64,000 bases of DNA from CAVSUZ01 sp963791885 (GTDB lineage: Bacteria; Pseudomonadota; Alphaproteobacteria; Acetobacterales; Acetobacteraceae), in contig CAWBUL010000008.1 in NCBI GenBank assembly GCA_963791885.1, forward strand, positions 372,001-436,000, written 5' to 3'. A model generated the notes under the pieces. It was not told the origin of the DNA. It ran no database searches and saw only the letters and a program-made list of their open reading frames with translations. This document shows, one piece after another, positions 53,738 through 63,029 of the stretch. Each line of letters starts with the position of its first letter. Within the stretch, counting starts at the first letter, position 1. A program made the translations under genes and the position numbers.

Positions 53738-55116
53738 ACCTCGACTTCGCCACCATCACCGAACTCACCGAGCACCGCGTCTCCCCGGTCGCGATCACCG
53801 AGCACCTGCTCGACCGCATCCACCGCCTTGACCCGAGCCTACATAGTTTCATCTGCCTCGCACCCGGCGCCCTGGAGCAGGCGCGTCGGGCCGAGGGGGA
53901 AACTCGTGCCGGACGTTCGCGGGGGCTCCTCCACGGCATTCCCATCGGTATCAAGGACAACTACCTGACCGCCGACATGCCCACGACGGCCGGCACCAGC
54001 GCGCCCGGCGTGGATTTCCCCCGCACCGACTCCGCCTGTGCTGCCCGCCTTCGCGCCGCCGGCGCCATCCTGATCGGCAAGACCCGCACCCACGAATACG
54101 CCTGGGGCACGTTCACACCCCCTGTCCGCAATCCTTGGGACCAGTCGCGCATTCCCGGCGGCTCCAGCGGAGGCTCCGGCGCGGCCGTCGCTGCGGGCCT
54201 CTGTCCCGCCGCCATGGGGTCCGACACCGGCGGCTCCATCCGCATCCCCGCCAGCCTGTGCGGCACCGTCGGCCTGAAGGCTACCTTCGGCCGCATCAGC
54301 CGCGCCGGAATCGTCCCGCACAGCTGGTCGCTCGACCACGCCGGACCGCTCACCCGCAGTGTGCCCGACGCCGCCTTGCTGCTGCAGGTCCTCGCCGGCG
54401 AGGACCCGTCCGACCCGGCTTGCGCCACCGACCCCGTCCCGGACTACCTCGCCGCCCTCAGCGAACCATCAGTCGCCGGCCTGCGCGTCGCTGTCATTCG
54501 CAACCATTTCTTCGGCCGCAACCACCCGGACGTCGACACCGCCGTCGAGACCGCCATCGCCTGGTTCGGCCGGCACGGCGCCGCCGTCCACGATGTCACG
54601 TTGCCCAATCTGGAATACGGCCTGGGCGCCATCTTCGCGATCGAGCTCGCTTCCTCCGCCGCGTATCACGACGTCGCCCTCCGCACTGGCCTCACCCCGC
54701 ACTTCACCCACGACGTGCGCGCGCTGGTGGAAATGGGCCGCCTGGTCACCGGTGCCGATCTGATCAAAGCGGAGCAGTTCCGTCAGGTCCTGAAGCAGGA
54801 CTTCGCCCGCGTCTTCACGGAAGCCGATATCATCCTCGGTCCCACCGAGCCCGTCACCGCCCCGCGGATCGGCGAGACCCATGTCGCCGTCGCCGGTGGC
54901 GAGGAAAGCGCGCTCGCGGCCACCTGGCGCCTGACCTATCCGTACAACCTGACCGGCTTGCCGGCGATCACGCTCCCCTGCGGTTTCGACCCCGCCGGCC
55001 TTCCCATCGGCTTGCAGATCGCTGCCGCCCCATTCGCCGAACCCATCCTCCTGCGCGCCGCTGCCGCCTATGAAGCCGCGCACGACTGGAAGGACCGCCA
55101 TCCCCCCAATCCCTGA
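53734..55116 (+). CDS. Amidase-signature (AS) family amidase
   Basis: 460 residues from ATG 53734. Ser-cisSer-Lys triad: Lys74 in IGIKDN, the PGGSSGGSGAAVAAG loop (141-155), and nucleophile Ser168 in GSDTGGSIR. It hydrolyses a carboxamide to acid plus ammonia. Similar to GatA/indoleacetamide hydrolase-type proteins, but no gatB or gatC is near, so a catabolic role fits better. Overlaps the next gene by 47 bases. Confidence 0.88.
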   Translation: MNLDFATITELTEHRVSPVAITEHLLDRIHRLDPSLHSFICLAPGALEQARRAEGETRAGRSRGLLHGIPIGIKDNYLTADMPTTAGTSAPGVDFPRTDSACAARLRAAGAILIGKTRTHEYAWGTFTPPVRNPWDQSRIPGGSSGGSGAAVAAGLCPAAMGSDTGGSIRIPASLCGTVGLKATFGRISRAGIVPHSWSLDHAGPLTRSVPDAALLLQVLAGEDPSDPACATDPVPDYLAALSEPSVAGLRVAVIRNHFFGRNHPDVDTAVETAIAWFGRHGAAVHDVTLPNLEYGLGAIFAIELASSAAYHDVALRTGLTPHFTHDVRALVEMGRLVTGADLIKAEQFRQVLKQDFARVFTEADIILGPTEPVTAPRIGETHVAVAGGEESALAATWRLTYPYNLTGLPAITLPCGFDPAGLPIGLQIAAAPFAEPILLRAAAAYEAAHDWKDRHPPNP

Positions 55117-55942
55117 ACCCATCATTGCCGCCGCCATCCAGCTCGAGCCCCGCATCGGGGAGCCCGAGCGCAATCGCCGCCATAGCGTGGAGATGATCGA
55201 ACGCGCCGCCGACCAGGGCGCCACGCTGATCGTGCTGCCTGAACTCACCAACTCCGGCTACGTGTTCGAAACCATCGAGGAGGCTCGCTCCCTCGCCGAG
55301 GACTGGCAGACCGGTCCCACCGTTATCGCCTGGGCCCGCATCGCCGCCGCCCGCGGCCTCATTATCGTTGCCGGCTTGTGCGAGGCCGATGGCGACCGGA
55401 TTTACAACAGCGCCGTTGCCATAGGCCCCACCGGGGCGCTCAGCCGCTTCCGTAAAGTTCACCTCTGGGACCAGGAAAAACGCTTCTTCGTCCCGGGCGA
55501 TCTCGGCTTCCCAGTTATCGACACGCCGTTCGGCCGCATCGGCATGGCCATCTGCTACGATGGGTGGTTCCCCGAGACCTACCGCGCCTGCGCTCTCGCC
55601 GGCGCGGACATCGTCTGCGTTCCCACCAACTGGGTTCCGATGCCCGGGCAGCCGCCTGACCGCGAGGTGATGGCCAATACCCTCGTCATCGCCGCCGCCC
55701 ACAGCAATGGCCTGTTCATCATTGCCGCCGACCGCGTCGGCACCGAGCGTGGGCAGCCGTTCCTTGGCTGCAGCCTCATTGTTGGTCCCACCGGCTTCCC
55801 GATCGCCGGCCCCGCGTCACCCACCGAGGAGCAGATCCTCCTGGCTTCACTTGATCCGGCGTGCGCTGCAGGCACACGCCGGGTGAACGCGATGAACCAT
55901 CTGTTGGAGGATCGCCGCCCGACCCAGTACCGCTCGGATTAG
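55070..55942 (+). CDS. Nitrilase-superfamily amidohydrolase
   Basis: 290 residues from ATG 55070, which lies inside the amidase end. Glu58-Lys129-Cys162 triad: VLPELTNSG, FRKVHLWD and AICYDGWFPE. The superfamily cleaves nitriles, carboxamides or N-carbamoyl groups. Last gene of the amide operon; convergent with the deazaflavin-type gene 19 bases away. Confidence 0.88.
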   Translation: MKPRTTGRTAIPPIPEPIIAAAIQLEPRIGEPERNRRHSVEMIERAADQGATLIVLPELTNSGYVFETIEEARSLAEDWQTGPTVIAWARIAAARGLIIVAGLCEADGDRIYNSAVAIGPTGALSRFRKVHLWDQEKRFFVPGDLGFPVIDTPFGRIGMAICYDGWFPETYRACALAGADIVCVPTNWVPMPGQPPDREVMANTLVIAAAHSNGLFIIAADRVGTERGQPFLGCSLIVGPTGFPIAGPASPTEEQILLASLDPACAAGTRRVNAMNHLLEDRRPTQYRSD

Positions 55943-55961
55943 GCCGCTTTCATACGACCCG

Positions 55962-56423
55962 CTAATTCACCGGATCCAGCACCACCACCGGAATCTCCCG
56001 CTCCGTCTTCTTCTCGTAATCCGCATAAGGCGGCCAGAACTTCAGCGCCTCTTTCCACAACCGGGCACGCTCCTCGCCGCTTACGGTTCGCGCGCGTGCC
56101 TTGAGCTTTTTCGTTCCGACTTGAACCTCCACCTCCGGATGCGCCACCAGGTTCTTGTACCAACTCGGGTGATCCGGCGCGCCGCCCTTCGACGCCACGA
56201 TAATGTAGCTATTCCCCGTCGTGCCGTAGAACAGCGGGAAAATGTATTTCTCCCCGGACTTCCGCCCCGTCGTGGTCAGCAGCAGCGATGCAACGTTCAT
56301 CTCCGAATATCCGGGGGGCGTCCTTTTGAACATATGTCCCTTGGCGCCGCCGCTTGAGAGATACTCGTTGGCGTGATCGATCTGCCATTGCTGCAGATTG
56401 GGCGCGAGCTTCGCTTCAGCCAT
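55962..56423 (-). CDS. Deazaflavin-dependent (Ddn-type) nitroreductase family protein
   Basis: 153 residues from ATG 56423, preceded by GGAGAGGAAG; the frame to 56462 is a shadow. Features of the Ddn/DUF385 split-barrel family: LLLTTTGRKSGEKYIFPLFYG, then YIIVASKGGAPDHPSWYKNLVAHPEVEVQVG. In actinobacteria these bind F420; in an alphaproteobacterium the cofactor may be F420, FMN or something else. Substrate unknown. Confidence 0.85.
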   Translation of the reverse strand: MAEAKLAPNLQQWQIDHANEYLSSGGAKGHMFKRTPPGYSEMNVASLLLTTTGRKSGEKYIFPLFYGTTGNSYIIVASKGGAPDHPSWYKNLVAHPEVEVQVGTKKLKARARTVSGEERARLWKEALKFWPPYADYEKKTEREIPVVVLDPVN

Positions 56424-56476
56424 CGTCTTCCTCTCCTTTTCGAGACCCCTAACCCATACCACGAAAACGCCGAAAC

Positions 56477-57571
56477 CTACCTCAACGTCTCACCCGTCTC
56501 CGGGTCGAACAGGTACAGATGCCGGGATGCGCCGGTGAACGTAACCGCTTGCTGCACGCGCACCGGATGATCCCGCGGCACGCGTGCAGTCAGCGATCCG
56601 CCATCCGCGGTGAAGTGCACGTATTGCTCGGCGCCCAGCATCTCCACCACATCCGTCACGCCGCTCACGCTCCAATCGCCTTCCGTCACCTGCTCCGCCA
56701 GCGACAGCCGCTCCGGCCTGATCCCCACCACCACCGTCTCTCCCCGAATCCCCACCAGCCGCCGCGCCTGATGTTCCGACAACCCGATCCGAGCCGTCCC
56801 CGTCACCAACTCCACCGAGCCTTCATCCCGTTGAATCCGGCATTCCAAAAATCCCATTGCCGGCGTGCCGATGAACGACGCGACGAAGCGATTGACCGGC
56901 GCATCGTACAACTCGTCCGGCGTGCCGACCTGCTGAATTCGCCCGCCATTCATCACCACGATCCGGTCGCCCATAGTCAGAGCCTCGATCTGGTCGTGCG
57001 TCACATACACGGCCGTCGCGGTCACGGCGCGATGCACGCGCAGGATCTCCGCCCGCATCTGCACCCGCAAATGCGCATCCAGATTTGACAGCGGCTCATC
57101 CAGCAAAAACACCCGAGGCTCCCGCACGATCGCCCGCCCCAGAGCCACACGCTGCCGCTGTCCGCCCGACAACTGCCGCGGCTTCCGCGACAGATACGCC
57201 CCGATATTCAGCATCTCCGCCGCACGGCGCACGCGCGTGTCGATCTGCTCGCGCGGCAGCTTCCGCCGTTTCAGCCCGAACGCCATGTTGTCATAGACCG
57301 ACATGTGCGGATAAAGCCCATAATTCTGAAACACCATCGCGATGTCGCGATCACCCACATCGACGTCATTCATGCGGGTGTCGGCGAAATATAGGTCTCC
57401 GCCAGTGATGTCCTCCAACCCGGCGATGATCCGCAGGAGCGTCGTCTTGCCCGAGCCCGATGGCCCGACCAGCACGATGAACTCGTGATCCGCGATCTCC
57501 AGGTTACAATCGAACAGCACCTGGTTCGCGCCGTAGTGCTTCTCGATATGCCGCAGCGAAATGGAAGCCAT
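56477..57571 (-). CDS. MalK/UgpC-type sugar ABC ATPase
   Basis: 364 residues from ATG 57571 (ATGA overlap with the permease); the open frame to 58429 is a shadow. Walker A GPSGSGKTTLLR near 37, MVFQNYGLYPHMSVYDNMAFGLK, signature LSGGQRQRVALGRA, Walker B FLLDEPLSNLD, and a C-terminal TOBE domain with VGIRPERLSL. Powers import of a carbohydrate or glycerol-phosphate-like solute. Confidence 0.9.
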   Translation of the reverse strand: MASISLRHIEKHYGANQVLFDCNLEIADHEFIVLVGPSGSGKTTLLRIIAGLEDITGGDLYFADTRMNDVDVGDRDIAMVFQNYGLYPHMSVYDNMAFGLKRRKLPREQIDTRVRRAAEMLNIGAYLSRKPRQLSGGQRQRVALGRAIVREPRVFLLDEPLSNLDAHLRVQMRAEILRVHRAVTATAVYVTHDQIEALTMGDRIVVMNGGRIQQVGTPDELYDAPVNRFVASFIGTPAMGFLECRIQRDEGSVELVTGTARIGLSEHQARRLVGIRGETVVVGIRPERLSLAEQVTEGDWSVSGVTDVVEMLGAEQYVHFTADGGSLTARVPRDHPVRVQQAVTFTGASRHLYLFDPETGETLR

Positions 57572-58395
57572 CAGGCGCCAGCCACCGCGCCGGCCGTCAG
57601 CCCCCGCACCATCGACCGTTGCACGGCAAAGAACGCGATCATCAGCGGCAGCGTGGTCAAGGTGGAGGCTGCCATCATCCCGCCCCAGTCCGTCTTGAAC
57701 TGCCCGGTGAACGTCAGGATCAGCGCGGCCGGCAGAGTTTGCTTTGCCAGAGTCGTCATGAACGTCAGCGGATAGATCAGGTTGTTCCACGCCTCCATGA
57801 ACACGAACGTCGCCGTCGTCAGCAGACCCGGCACGATCAGCGGCAGCACCACCCGCAGCAGGATCTCCCATCGCTTGTAACCATCCACCCGCGCCGCTTC
57901 CTCGATCTCGATCGGTACTGCATCGATAAAGCCCTTCATCATCCACACCGCGAAGGGCAGTCCGAACGTGGTGAACCCGACCACCAATCCACCGACCGTG
58001 TCCAGCAGATGCACCTCCATCAAGAGCAGGTAGAGCGGCGCCAGCATCACCACCAGCGGGAGTATGCGGAAGATCAAGATGCCGTAGCCTACCGGTTCGC
58101 GCAGGCGGAACGTGCTGCGTGACAGCGCATAGGCCGCGGGTGTCGCGAACAGCAGAGCGATCGCCGCGGTGGCCACGCAACTGATGACGGTATTGAGGAA
58201 GAACGCGAAGAACGGCAGCGACTTCCCCGCCAGCCCAGCATAGTTCTCCAGCGTCGGATGCAGCGGCACCAGCGTCGGATTGAGCTGTGTCGCCTCGATC
58301 TCGGTCTTGAATGACGTGGCCAGCATCCAATAGACCGGCGCCAGGCTCCAGAACAGCGCTACCGCAATGGCCACGACCTGCGCGATCTTTTTCAT
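57571..58395 (-). CDS. MalG/UgpE-type sugar ABC permease
   Basis: 274 residues from ATG 58395, overlapping the next gene as ATGA; the frame to 58452 is a shadow. Six membrane segments and the MalG coupling loop, EEAARVDGYKRWEILLRVVLPLIVPG. Also carries the typical N-terminal PVYWMLATSFKTEIEA. Confidence 0.88.
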   Translation of the reverse strand: MKKIAQVVAIAVALFWSLAPVYWMLATSFKTEIEATQLNPTLVPLHPTLENYAGLAGKSLPFFAFFLNTVISCVATAAIALLFATPAAYALSRSTFRLREPVGYGILIFRILPLVVMLAPLYLLLMEVHLLDTVGGLVVGFTTFGLPFAVWMMKGFIDAVPIEIEEAARVDGYKRWEILLRVVLPLIVPGLLTTATFVFMEAWNNLIYPLTFMTTLAKQTLPAALILTFTGQFKTDWGGMMAASTLTTLPLMIAFFAVQRSMVRGLTAGAVAGA

Positions 58396-59264
58396 ACTGT
58401 CCGCAGCGCCCGCAAATACAACCACGCAAAGATCAGCAGCAGCACCAGCCACACGACCCCAATGGCCGAGGCATAGCCGAAATCGAAGTTCTGAAACGCC
58501 AGCCGGTACACATACACCACCAGCGTCGTCGTGCTGTAGCCCGGGCCGCCCTCGGTCATCGCCCAGATCTTCGCGAAGTCATTCACGTTGGAGATGATCA
58601 TCAGCAGACTGCTGATCAGCAGCGCGTTGCGCAGGAACGGCAGCTTGATATCGAAAACCATGCTCCAGGTCTGCGCCCGATCGATCCGCGCCGATTCGAT
58701 TACCTCATTCGGGATGGCGGAAAGCGCCGCGCTCAAAAGCAGGAAGAAGAACGGCACCATGGTCCAGATGTTGGTGACCATCACCGCCGGCAGCGCGATG
58801 GACGCATTGTTCAGCCACAGCACCGGGTGGGAGATCACTCCTAGCCGCAGCAGCACCGCGTTGATGATGCCGCCATCCTGCAGGTACATCAGCCGGAACA
58901 GGAACGCGACGACGACGAACGGCACCGCCCATGGCGTCAGCAGCAGTGCCCGCACTGACCGGAACCGCCAGCCGCCGAGATTCTCGGTCAGCAGCGCCAG
59001 CGCCAGCCCGAACACCGCCGCCACGACAACACTGCCGAACGTGTAGATCGCGGTGTTGCCCAGCGAACTCCAGAAGATCGGATCAGCGATCAGCGCCCGG
59101 TAATTGCCGAACCCGATGAACCGTGGCGGCGCGACATCCGCCAGGTTCATCTTTTGTGCCGACAGGACCAGCGTATAGAAAACCGGATAGCCGATCACCA
59201 CCGCCAGCACGCCGACCGCTGGCAGCACCATCGAGTCGATCCACGGCTGCCTCCGCCCCGGCAA
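58392..59264 (-). CDS. MalF/UgpA-type sugar ABC permease
   Basis: 290 residues from TTG 59264 (ATG 59231 is a shorter option). Six membrane segments, an FIGFGNYRALIADPIFWSSLGNT N-terminal part, and the coupling loop PNEVIESARIDRAQTWSMVFDIKLPFLR. Partner of the MalG-type permease. Separated from the binding-protein gene by 2 bases. Confidence 0.88.
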   Translation of the reverse strand: MPGRRQPWIDSMVLPAVGVLAVVIGYPVFYTLVLSAQKMNLADVAPPRFIGFGNYRALIADPIFWSSLGNTAIYTFGSVVVAAVFGLALALLTENLGGWRFRSVRALLLTPWAVPFVVVAFLFRLMYLQDGGIINAVLLRLGVISHPVLWLNNASIALPAVMVTNIWTMVPFFFLLLSAALSAIPNEVIESARIDRAQTWSMVFDIKLPFLRNALLISSLLMIISNVNDFAKIWAMTEGGPGYSTTTLVVYVYRLAFQNFDFGYASAIGVVWLVLLLIFAWLYLRALRTV

Positions 59265-59266
59265 AC

Positions 59267-60541
59267 TTACCGCTCCAGGTTCTGCTCCATCGACGACGCA
59301 ATCGAATCGATCGGCGTTGTGCCCGTCACGGCCTGCTGCACGCCAGCCATGATCGCCGTCGAACCCGGTGCGAACTTTTCCCCATACGGCAGCGTCTGCA
59401 CGGTCGGCAGGATGGTGTGGATGAATGCCTGGAACACCGGCGTGTCGTACAGCTTGGCGATCTGCGGCGACGGCGCCTCCTTCAGCGGCATCAGCGACGT
59501 CTCATACTTGATCGTATAGTTTTCGATCGCGTTCGCCGACGTAGCCAGGTACTGGATGAATTCCCACGCCGCCTGCTTGTGGGCCGAACCCGCGAACATC
59601 ACCAGGTCGTGCCGCCCCTCGAACGTCGAGGACTTGCCCGCTGGCCCCGCCGGCAGCGGCGTCACGCCCCAATGCTGGTAGAAGTCGTCGCTCGGCATGT
59701 GATTGATGCTCTGGATCACACCTTGCAGCAGCACGCTGTCCCAGGTGAACGCCACCTTGTCCTGCGCCGCCAACGGCCGGAAATCCCCCATCTTCTGCCC
59801 AGGCTCGATGTAACCTTTCTGCGCCAACTCCCGCATCCAGTTCAGATACGCCTTCATTGCCGGTGTGTTTGCGCCCTTGCCGCCGTCCGCCAGCGGATCA
59901 GCCCCGAATGTCTGCATCCACGCCCAGTTCGCCGTCAGTGCGAACGGCCGGTTCGTCGTATCCAGACCCAGAGGCACCACGTCCGGCAGCGCCTTCTTGA
60001 TCGCCGCCAGATCCGTCATCAGCTGATCGATCGTCTTCGGCGGATCACCGGGATTCAAACCCGCCTTCTGCATCAGCGCCTTGTTGTACCACAGCGCCGC
60101 CGGCGACAGGTTCCAGGGGAACGCAATCAGCTTGCCGTTCATACTCAGACCCGCGAGCGAAACCGGAGTCAGCGCATTCCTTTCGTCGCTTGTCAGATAT
60201 CCATCCAGCGGTTCCAGCTTGCCCGTCAGCCCGAGCAGGATGACATCGTTGCCCTGAAGCTCCGACACGTCAGGCGGGTTCCCGGCACGCACGCGCAACA
60301 CAAGCTGTCGTGCGATTTCCGAAAAGGAAATCGGCTGGCTCTGCACCGTGATGTTGGGATGCGCCTTCTCGAAATCCTGGATGATCGCCTCGATCCCCGG
60401 ACGTGTGGCGTTTTCCGCATCCGCCCAATTGGCAAACGTGATCGTCACCTTGTCCTGCGCCCAGGCACTCGTCGCTGTGGCCGCCAGCGCAGTCAGCACG
60501 AGCGCAAAACGAAATCCGCCTCTTGGGTTGCGCTGGCGCAC
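59267..60541 (-). CDS. Sugar ABC extracellular binding protein (family 1)
   Basis: 424 residues from GTG 60541 with GGAGG upstream. Signal peptide (RFALVLTALAATATSAWAQ), then the family-1 binding fold: VTITFANWADAENATRPGIEAIIQDFEKAHPNI, IAFPWNLSPAALWYNKALMQKAGL, and a late EFIQYLATSANAI. Takes up an oligosaccharide or sugar derivative; not further specified. Starts a four-gene operon on the minus strand. Confidence 0.88.
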   Translation of the reverse strand: MRQRNPRGGFRFALVLTALAATATSAWAQDKVTITFANWADAENATRPGIEAIIQDFEKAHPNITVQSQPISFSEIARQLVLRVRAGNPPDVSELQGNDVILLGLTGKLEPLDGYLTSDERNALTPVSLAGLSMNGKLIAFPWNLSPAALWYNKALMQKAGLNPGDPPKTIDQLMTDLAAIKKALPDVVPLGLDTTNRPFALTANWAWMQTFGADPLADGGKGANTPAMKAYLNWMRELAQKGYIEPGQKMGDFRPLAAQDKVAFTWDSVLLQGVIQSINHMPSDDFYQHWGVTPLPAGPAGKSSTFEGRHDLVMFAGSAHKQAAWEFIQYLATSANAIENYTIKYETSLMPLKEAPSPQIAKLYDTPVFQAFIHTILPTVQTLPYGEKFAPGSTAIMAGVQQAVTGTTPIDSIASSMEQNLER

Positions 60542-60626
60542 GGCTTCCTCCTTGATTGGTCTTGCTGTGCGGCGCTTATGCGGCGCACCGCTTGGTCCGT
60601 CCAGAGCGTGCGCCTACGGAGGAAAA

Positions 60627-61481
60627 ATGATGCCACAAACAGCCCCGGCAGATGCGGCGCAGCGGCGCGGCGTGAAACCTGTGATCGCTTACGCAGTGGA
60701 CCGACTGCCGCCGTTTGACGCTGACTTCTATCAAGCCGCGCAAAACGGACCGACCAAAGTCGCTGAGCTGATCGTCCCCCCGCGCGAGGCGCGGACGTTC
60801 TCCGTTCCAGCCGGACAATTTTTCCGGATCGTCAGTATCGAGGGGCCGCAGGTCGGCGATCTCAACCTCTGGAACGCGCACGACCTGTCGGAGCGTTTCT
60901 TCAGCGGCAAGACCCGGGCGCTCCATGCCACACATCTCACCGCCGGCCATCGCCTCTGGAGCACGCTGCCGCAGCTTCGCCCGATGGCGACAATCACCCA
61001 TGACACGCTGGGCTGGTACGGCTGGGATGACGATGGCGGGGGCGTTCACGACGTCATCGGCACCCGCTGCGACCCCTACACGAACCTGCTCCTGAAGGGG
61101 ACGGAGTATCACCACTGCTGTCATTCCAACCTCACGCGCGCGCTTGCTGCGGAACGGAAGATTCCGCTCGATGAAGCGGAACGTCACATCCACGATGTGA
61201 TGAACGTCTTCATGTGCACCGGATATACGAAGGACACGCACCAGTACTTCATGAAGGCGAGTCCCGTGCGTCCGGGTGATTTCATCGAGTTCTTCGCCGA
61301 AATCGATCTGCTCGGCGCTTTGTCCGCCTGCCCGGGTGGTGATTGCGGCGCAAGCCACTCGGACGACGCGGCGCGCTGCTATCCGCTGAAGGTGGAGATC
61401 TACAAGCCGCGCGACGGTGCTCTGGGAACCTGGCGGCCGCCTGAGCCGAGCGGCTATTCGCGAACCCACGGCGTGGGGTAA
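60627..61481 (+). CDS. DUF1989 (urea carboxylase-associated) family protein
   Basis: 284 residues from ATG 60627 or ATG 60630, with GGAGG at 60618-60622. Shows the DUF1989 pattern: VPAGQFFRIVSIEGPQVGDLNLWNAHD, then DTLGWYGW, GTRCDPYTN and YHHCCHSNL, with conserved His and Cys that could bind metal. Relatives occur beside urea carboxylase genes and in guanidine or urea metabolism; neither is adjacent here. Divergent from the sugar importer operon. Confidence 0.83.
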   Translation: MMPQTAPADAAQRRGVKPVIAYAVDRLPPFDADFYQAAQNGPTKVAELIVPPREARTFSVPAGQFFRIVSIEGPQVGDLNLWNAHDLSERFFSGKTRALHATHLTAGHRLWSTLPQLRPMATITHDTLGWYGWDDDGGGVHDVIGTRCDPYTNLLLKGTEYHHCCHSNLTRALAAERKIPLDEAERHIHDVMNVFMCTGYTKDTHQYFMKASPVRPGDFIEFFAEIDLLGALSACPGGDCGASHSDDAARCYPLKVEIYKPRDGALGTWRPPEPSGYSRTHGVG

Positions 61482-61531
61482 CGCGCGCTCGGCTTGACGC
61501 CCCGTTCCGCCCCCGCCACCTCTACCCCACG

Positions 61532-62488
61532 ATGTCCGTCCGGATTGAAATCAACCACCGCGCCCGCCACCCGGAGAAGGCCCACCGCCCGGACAATCCC
61601 GTCCAGCGCAAGCCGGACTGGATCCGCGTCAAGGCGCCCAACCACCCAGTTTATCACGAGACCCGCCGCCTGATGCGCGACAACGGGCTGGTCACGGTCT
61701 GCGAGGAAGCCGCCTGCCCCAACATCGGCGAGTGCTGGAGTCAGCGCCACGCCACCATGATGATCATGGGCGACACCTGCACGCGCGCCTGCAGCTTCTG
61801 CAACGTCCGCACCGGCCTGCCGGAGGCCCTCGACACCACCGAACCGCTCCGCGTCGCCGACGCCGTCGCACGGCTCGGCCTCGCGCACGTGGTCATCACC
61901 TCCGTGGACCGCGATGATTTGCTAGATGGCGGCGCCGGCCACTTCGCCGCCGTCATCCGCGCCATCCGCGCCGCCGCCCCGGATACGACCATCGAGGTGC
62001 TGACGCCCGACTTCCTGCGCAAACCCGGCGCGGCCGAGATCGTCGCCCAGGCCTGGCCTGACGTGTTCAACCACAACCTCGAAACCGTGCCGCGCCTCTA
62101 TCCCACCATCCGTCCAGGCGCCCGCTACTACCAATCCCTGCGTTTGCTCGACCACATGAAGACGCTGGATCCCGGCATCTTCACCAAATCCGGCCTGATG
62201 GTCGGCCTTGGCGAAACGCGGGCCGAAATCGCCCAGGTGATGGACGATCTGCGGATCGCCGATGTGGACTTTCTCACCATCGGCCAATACCTCCAGCCGA
62301 CGCCCAAGCACGCGACCGTCGATCGCTTCCTGCCGCCTGACGAATTCGCCGAACTCGCTGCGCTTGCCCGCGCCAAGGGCTTCGCCCTCGTCTCCGCCAC
62401 ACCGCTCACCCGCAGTTCGTACCATGCGGACGCGGATTTCGCCGCGCTGCGCGCCGCGCGTGCCCGACGACCCGCCGAAGTCGCCTGA
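61532..62488 (+). CDS. lipA: Lipoyl synthase LipA
   Basis: 318 residues. Radical-SAM enzyme that inserts two sulfurs into octanoyl-protein to make lipoyl cofactor. Two cluster motifs: auxiliary CEEAACPNIGEC and radical-SAM C-x3-C-x2-C in GDTCTRACSFCNVR. The remaining family motifs (HNLETVPRLYPTIRPGARY, KSGLMVGLGE) are present. ATG 61532. The ratA-like gene begins 4 bases after its stop, a common pairing. Confidence 0.95.
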   Translation: MSVRIEINHRARHPEKAHRPDNPVQRKPDWIRVKAPNHPVYHETRRLMRDNGLVTVCEEAACPNIGECWSQRHATMMIMGDTCTRACSFCNVRTGLPEALDTTEPLRVADAVARLGLAHVVITSVDRDDLLDGGAGHFAAVIRAIRAAAPDTTIEVLTPDFLRKPGAAEIVAQAWPDVFNHNLETVPRLYPTIRPGARYYQSLRLLDHMKTLDPGIFTKSGLMVGLGETRAEIAQVMDDLRIADVDFLTIGQYLQPTPKHATVDRFLPPDEFAELAALARAKGFALVSATPLTRSSYHADADFAALRAARARRPAEVA

Positions 62489-62492
62489 CCTG

Positions 62493-62975
62493 ATGCCCAC
62501 CCACGCGGAGCGTCAGCTCGTTCCCTACAGCCCGGACCAGCTCTTCGACCTCGTCGCCGATGTGGGACGCTACCCCGAATTCCTGCCCTGGTGTGTCGGC
62601 GCGCGCGTCCGCTCCCGCACCGAGACCGACGAAGTTGCCGACCTGACCATCGGTTTCGGCCCGTTTCGCGAAAGTTTCACGAGCCGCGTTTCCCTTGAAC
62701 GCCCCAGCCGGGTCCGCGTGCGCTACGAGAAGGGCCCGTTCCGCTACCTGAACAACCAGTGGGAGTTCATCCCCCACGCCAACGGCACCGAAGTCGCATT
62801 CTTCGTCGATTTCGAGTTTCGCAGCCGGCTCCTGCAGGCCGCCATCGGCGTCGTCTTCAACGAGGCGGTGCGCCGCATGGTGAACGCCTTCCACCGCCGC
62901 GCGCGACAGATCTACGGCCCGCCTGTCTTCGGCGCCACGTCCCCCGCTCCTGCATCCTCGCCTGCCGAGGGCTGA
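62493..62975 (+). CDS. RatA/COQ10-like START-domain protein
   Basis: 160 residues from ATG 62493 (TGATG context). Polyketide cyclase/START fold: PYSPDQLFDLVADVGRYPEFLPWCVGARV, TIGFGPFRESFTSRVSL, ending QIYG. The COQ10/RatA family binds ubiquinone or lipid; the toxin name of the E. coli homologue is not supported by any antitoxin gene here. Probable respiratory lipid-binding role. Confidence 0.87.
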   Translation: MPTHAERQLVPYSPDQLFDLVADVGRYPEFLPWCVGARVRSRTETDEVADLTIGFGPFRESFTSRVSLERPSRVRVRYEKGPFRYLNNQWEFIPHANGTEVAFFVDFEFRSRLLQAAIGVVFNEAVRRMVNAFHRRARQIYGPPVFGATSPAPASSPAEG

Positions 62976-63029
62976 CATCTTCCCTCCATCCTGCTTTCCT
63001 TATCCGTCTCGAGGCTCCAAGAGGACGGT

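Noticed and set aside
53734..55116. GatA subunit of tRNA amidotransferase
   Set aside because: No gatB or gatC nearby and the operon is a transport and amide hydrolysis set, so a catabolic amidase is more likely.
62493..62975. RatA toxin of a toxin-antitoxin pair
   Set aside because: No antitoxin gene is adjacent, and the gene follows lipA as in many genomes where the family acts like COQ10.
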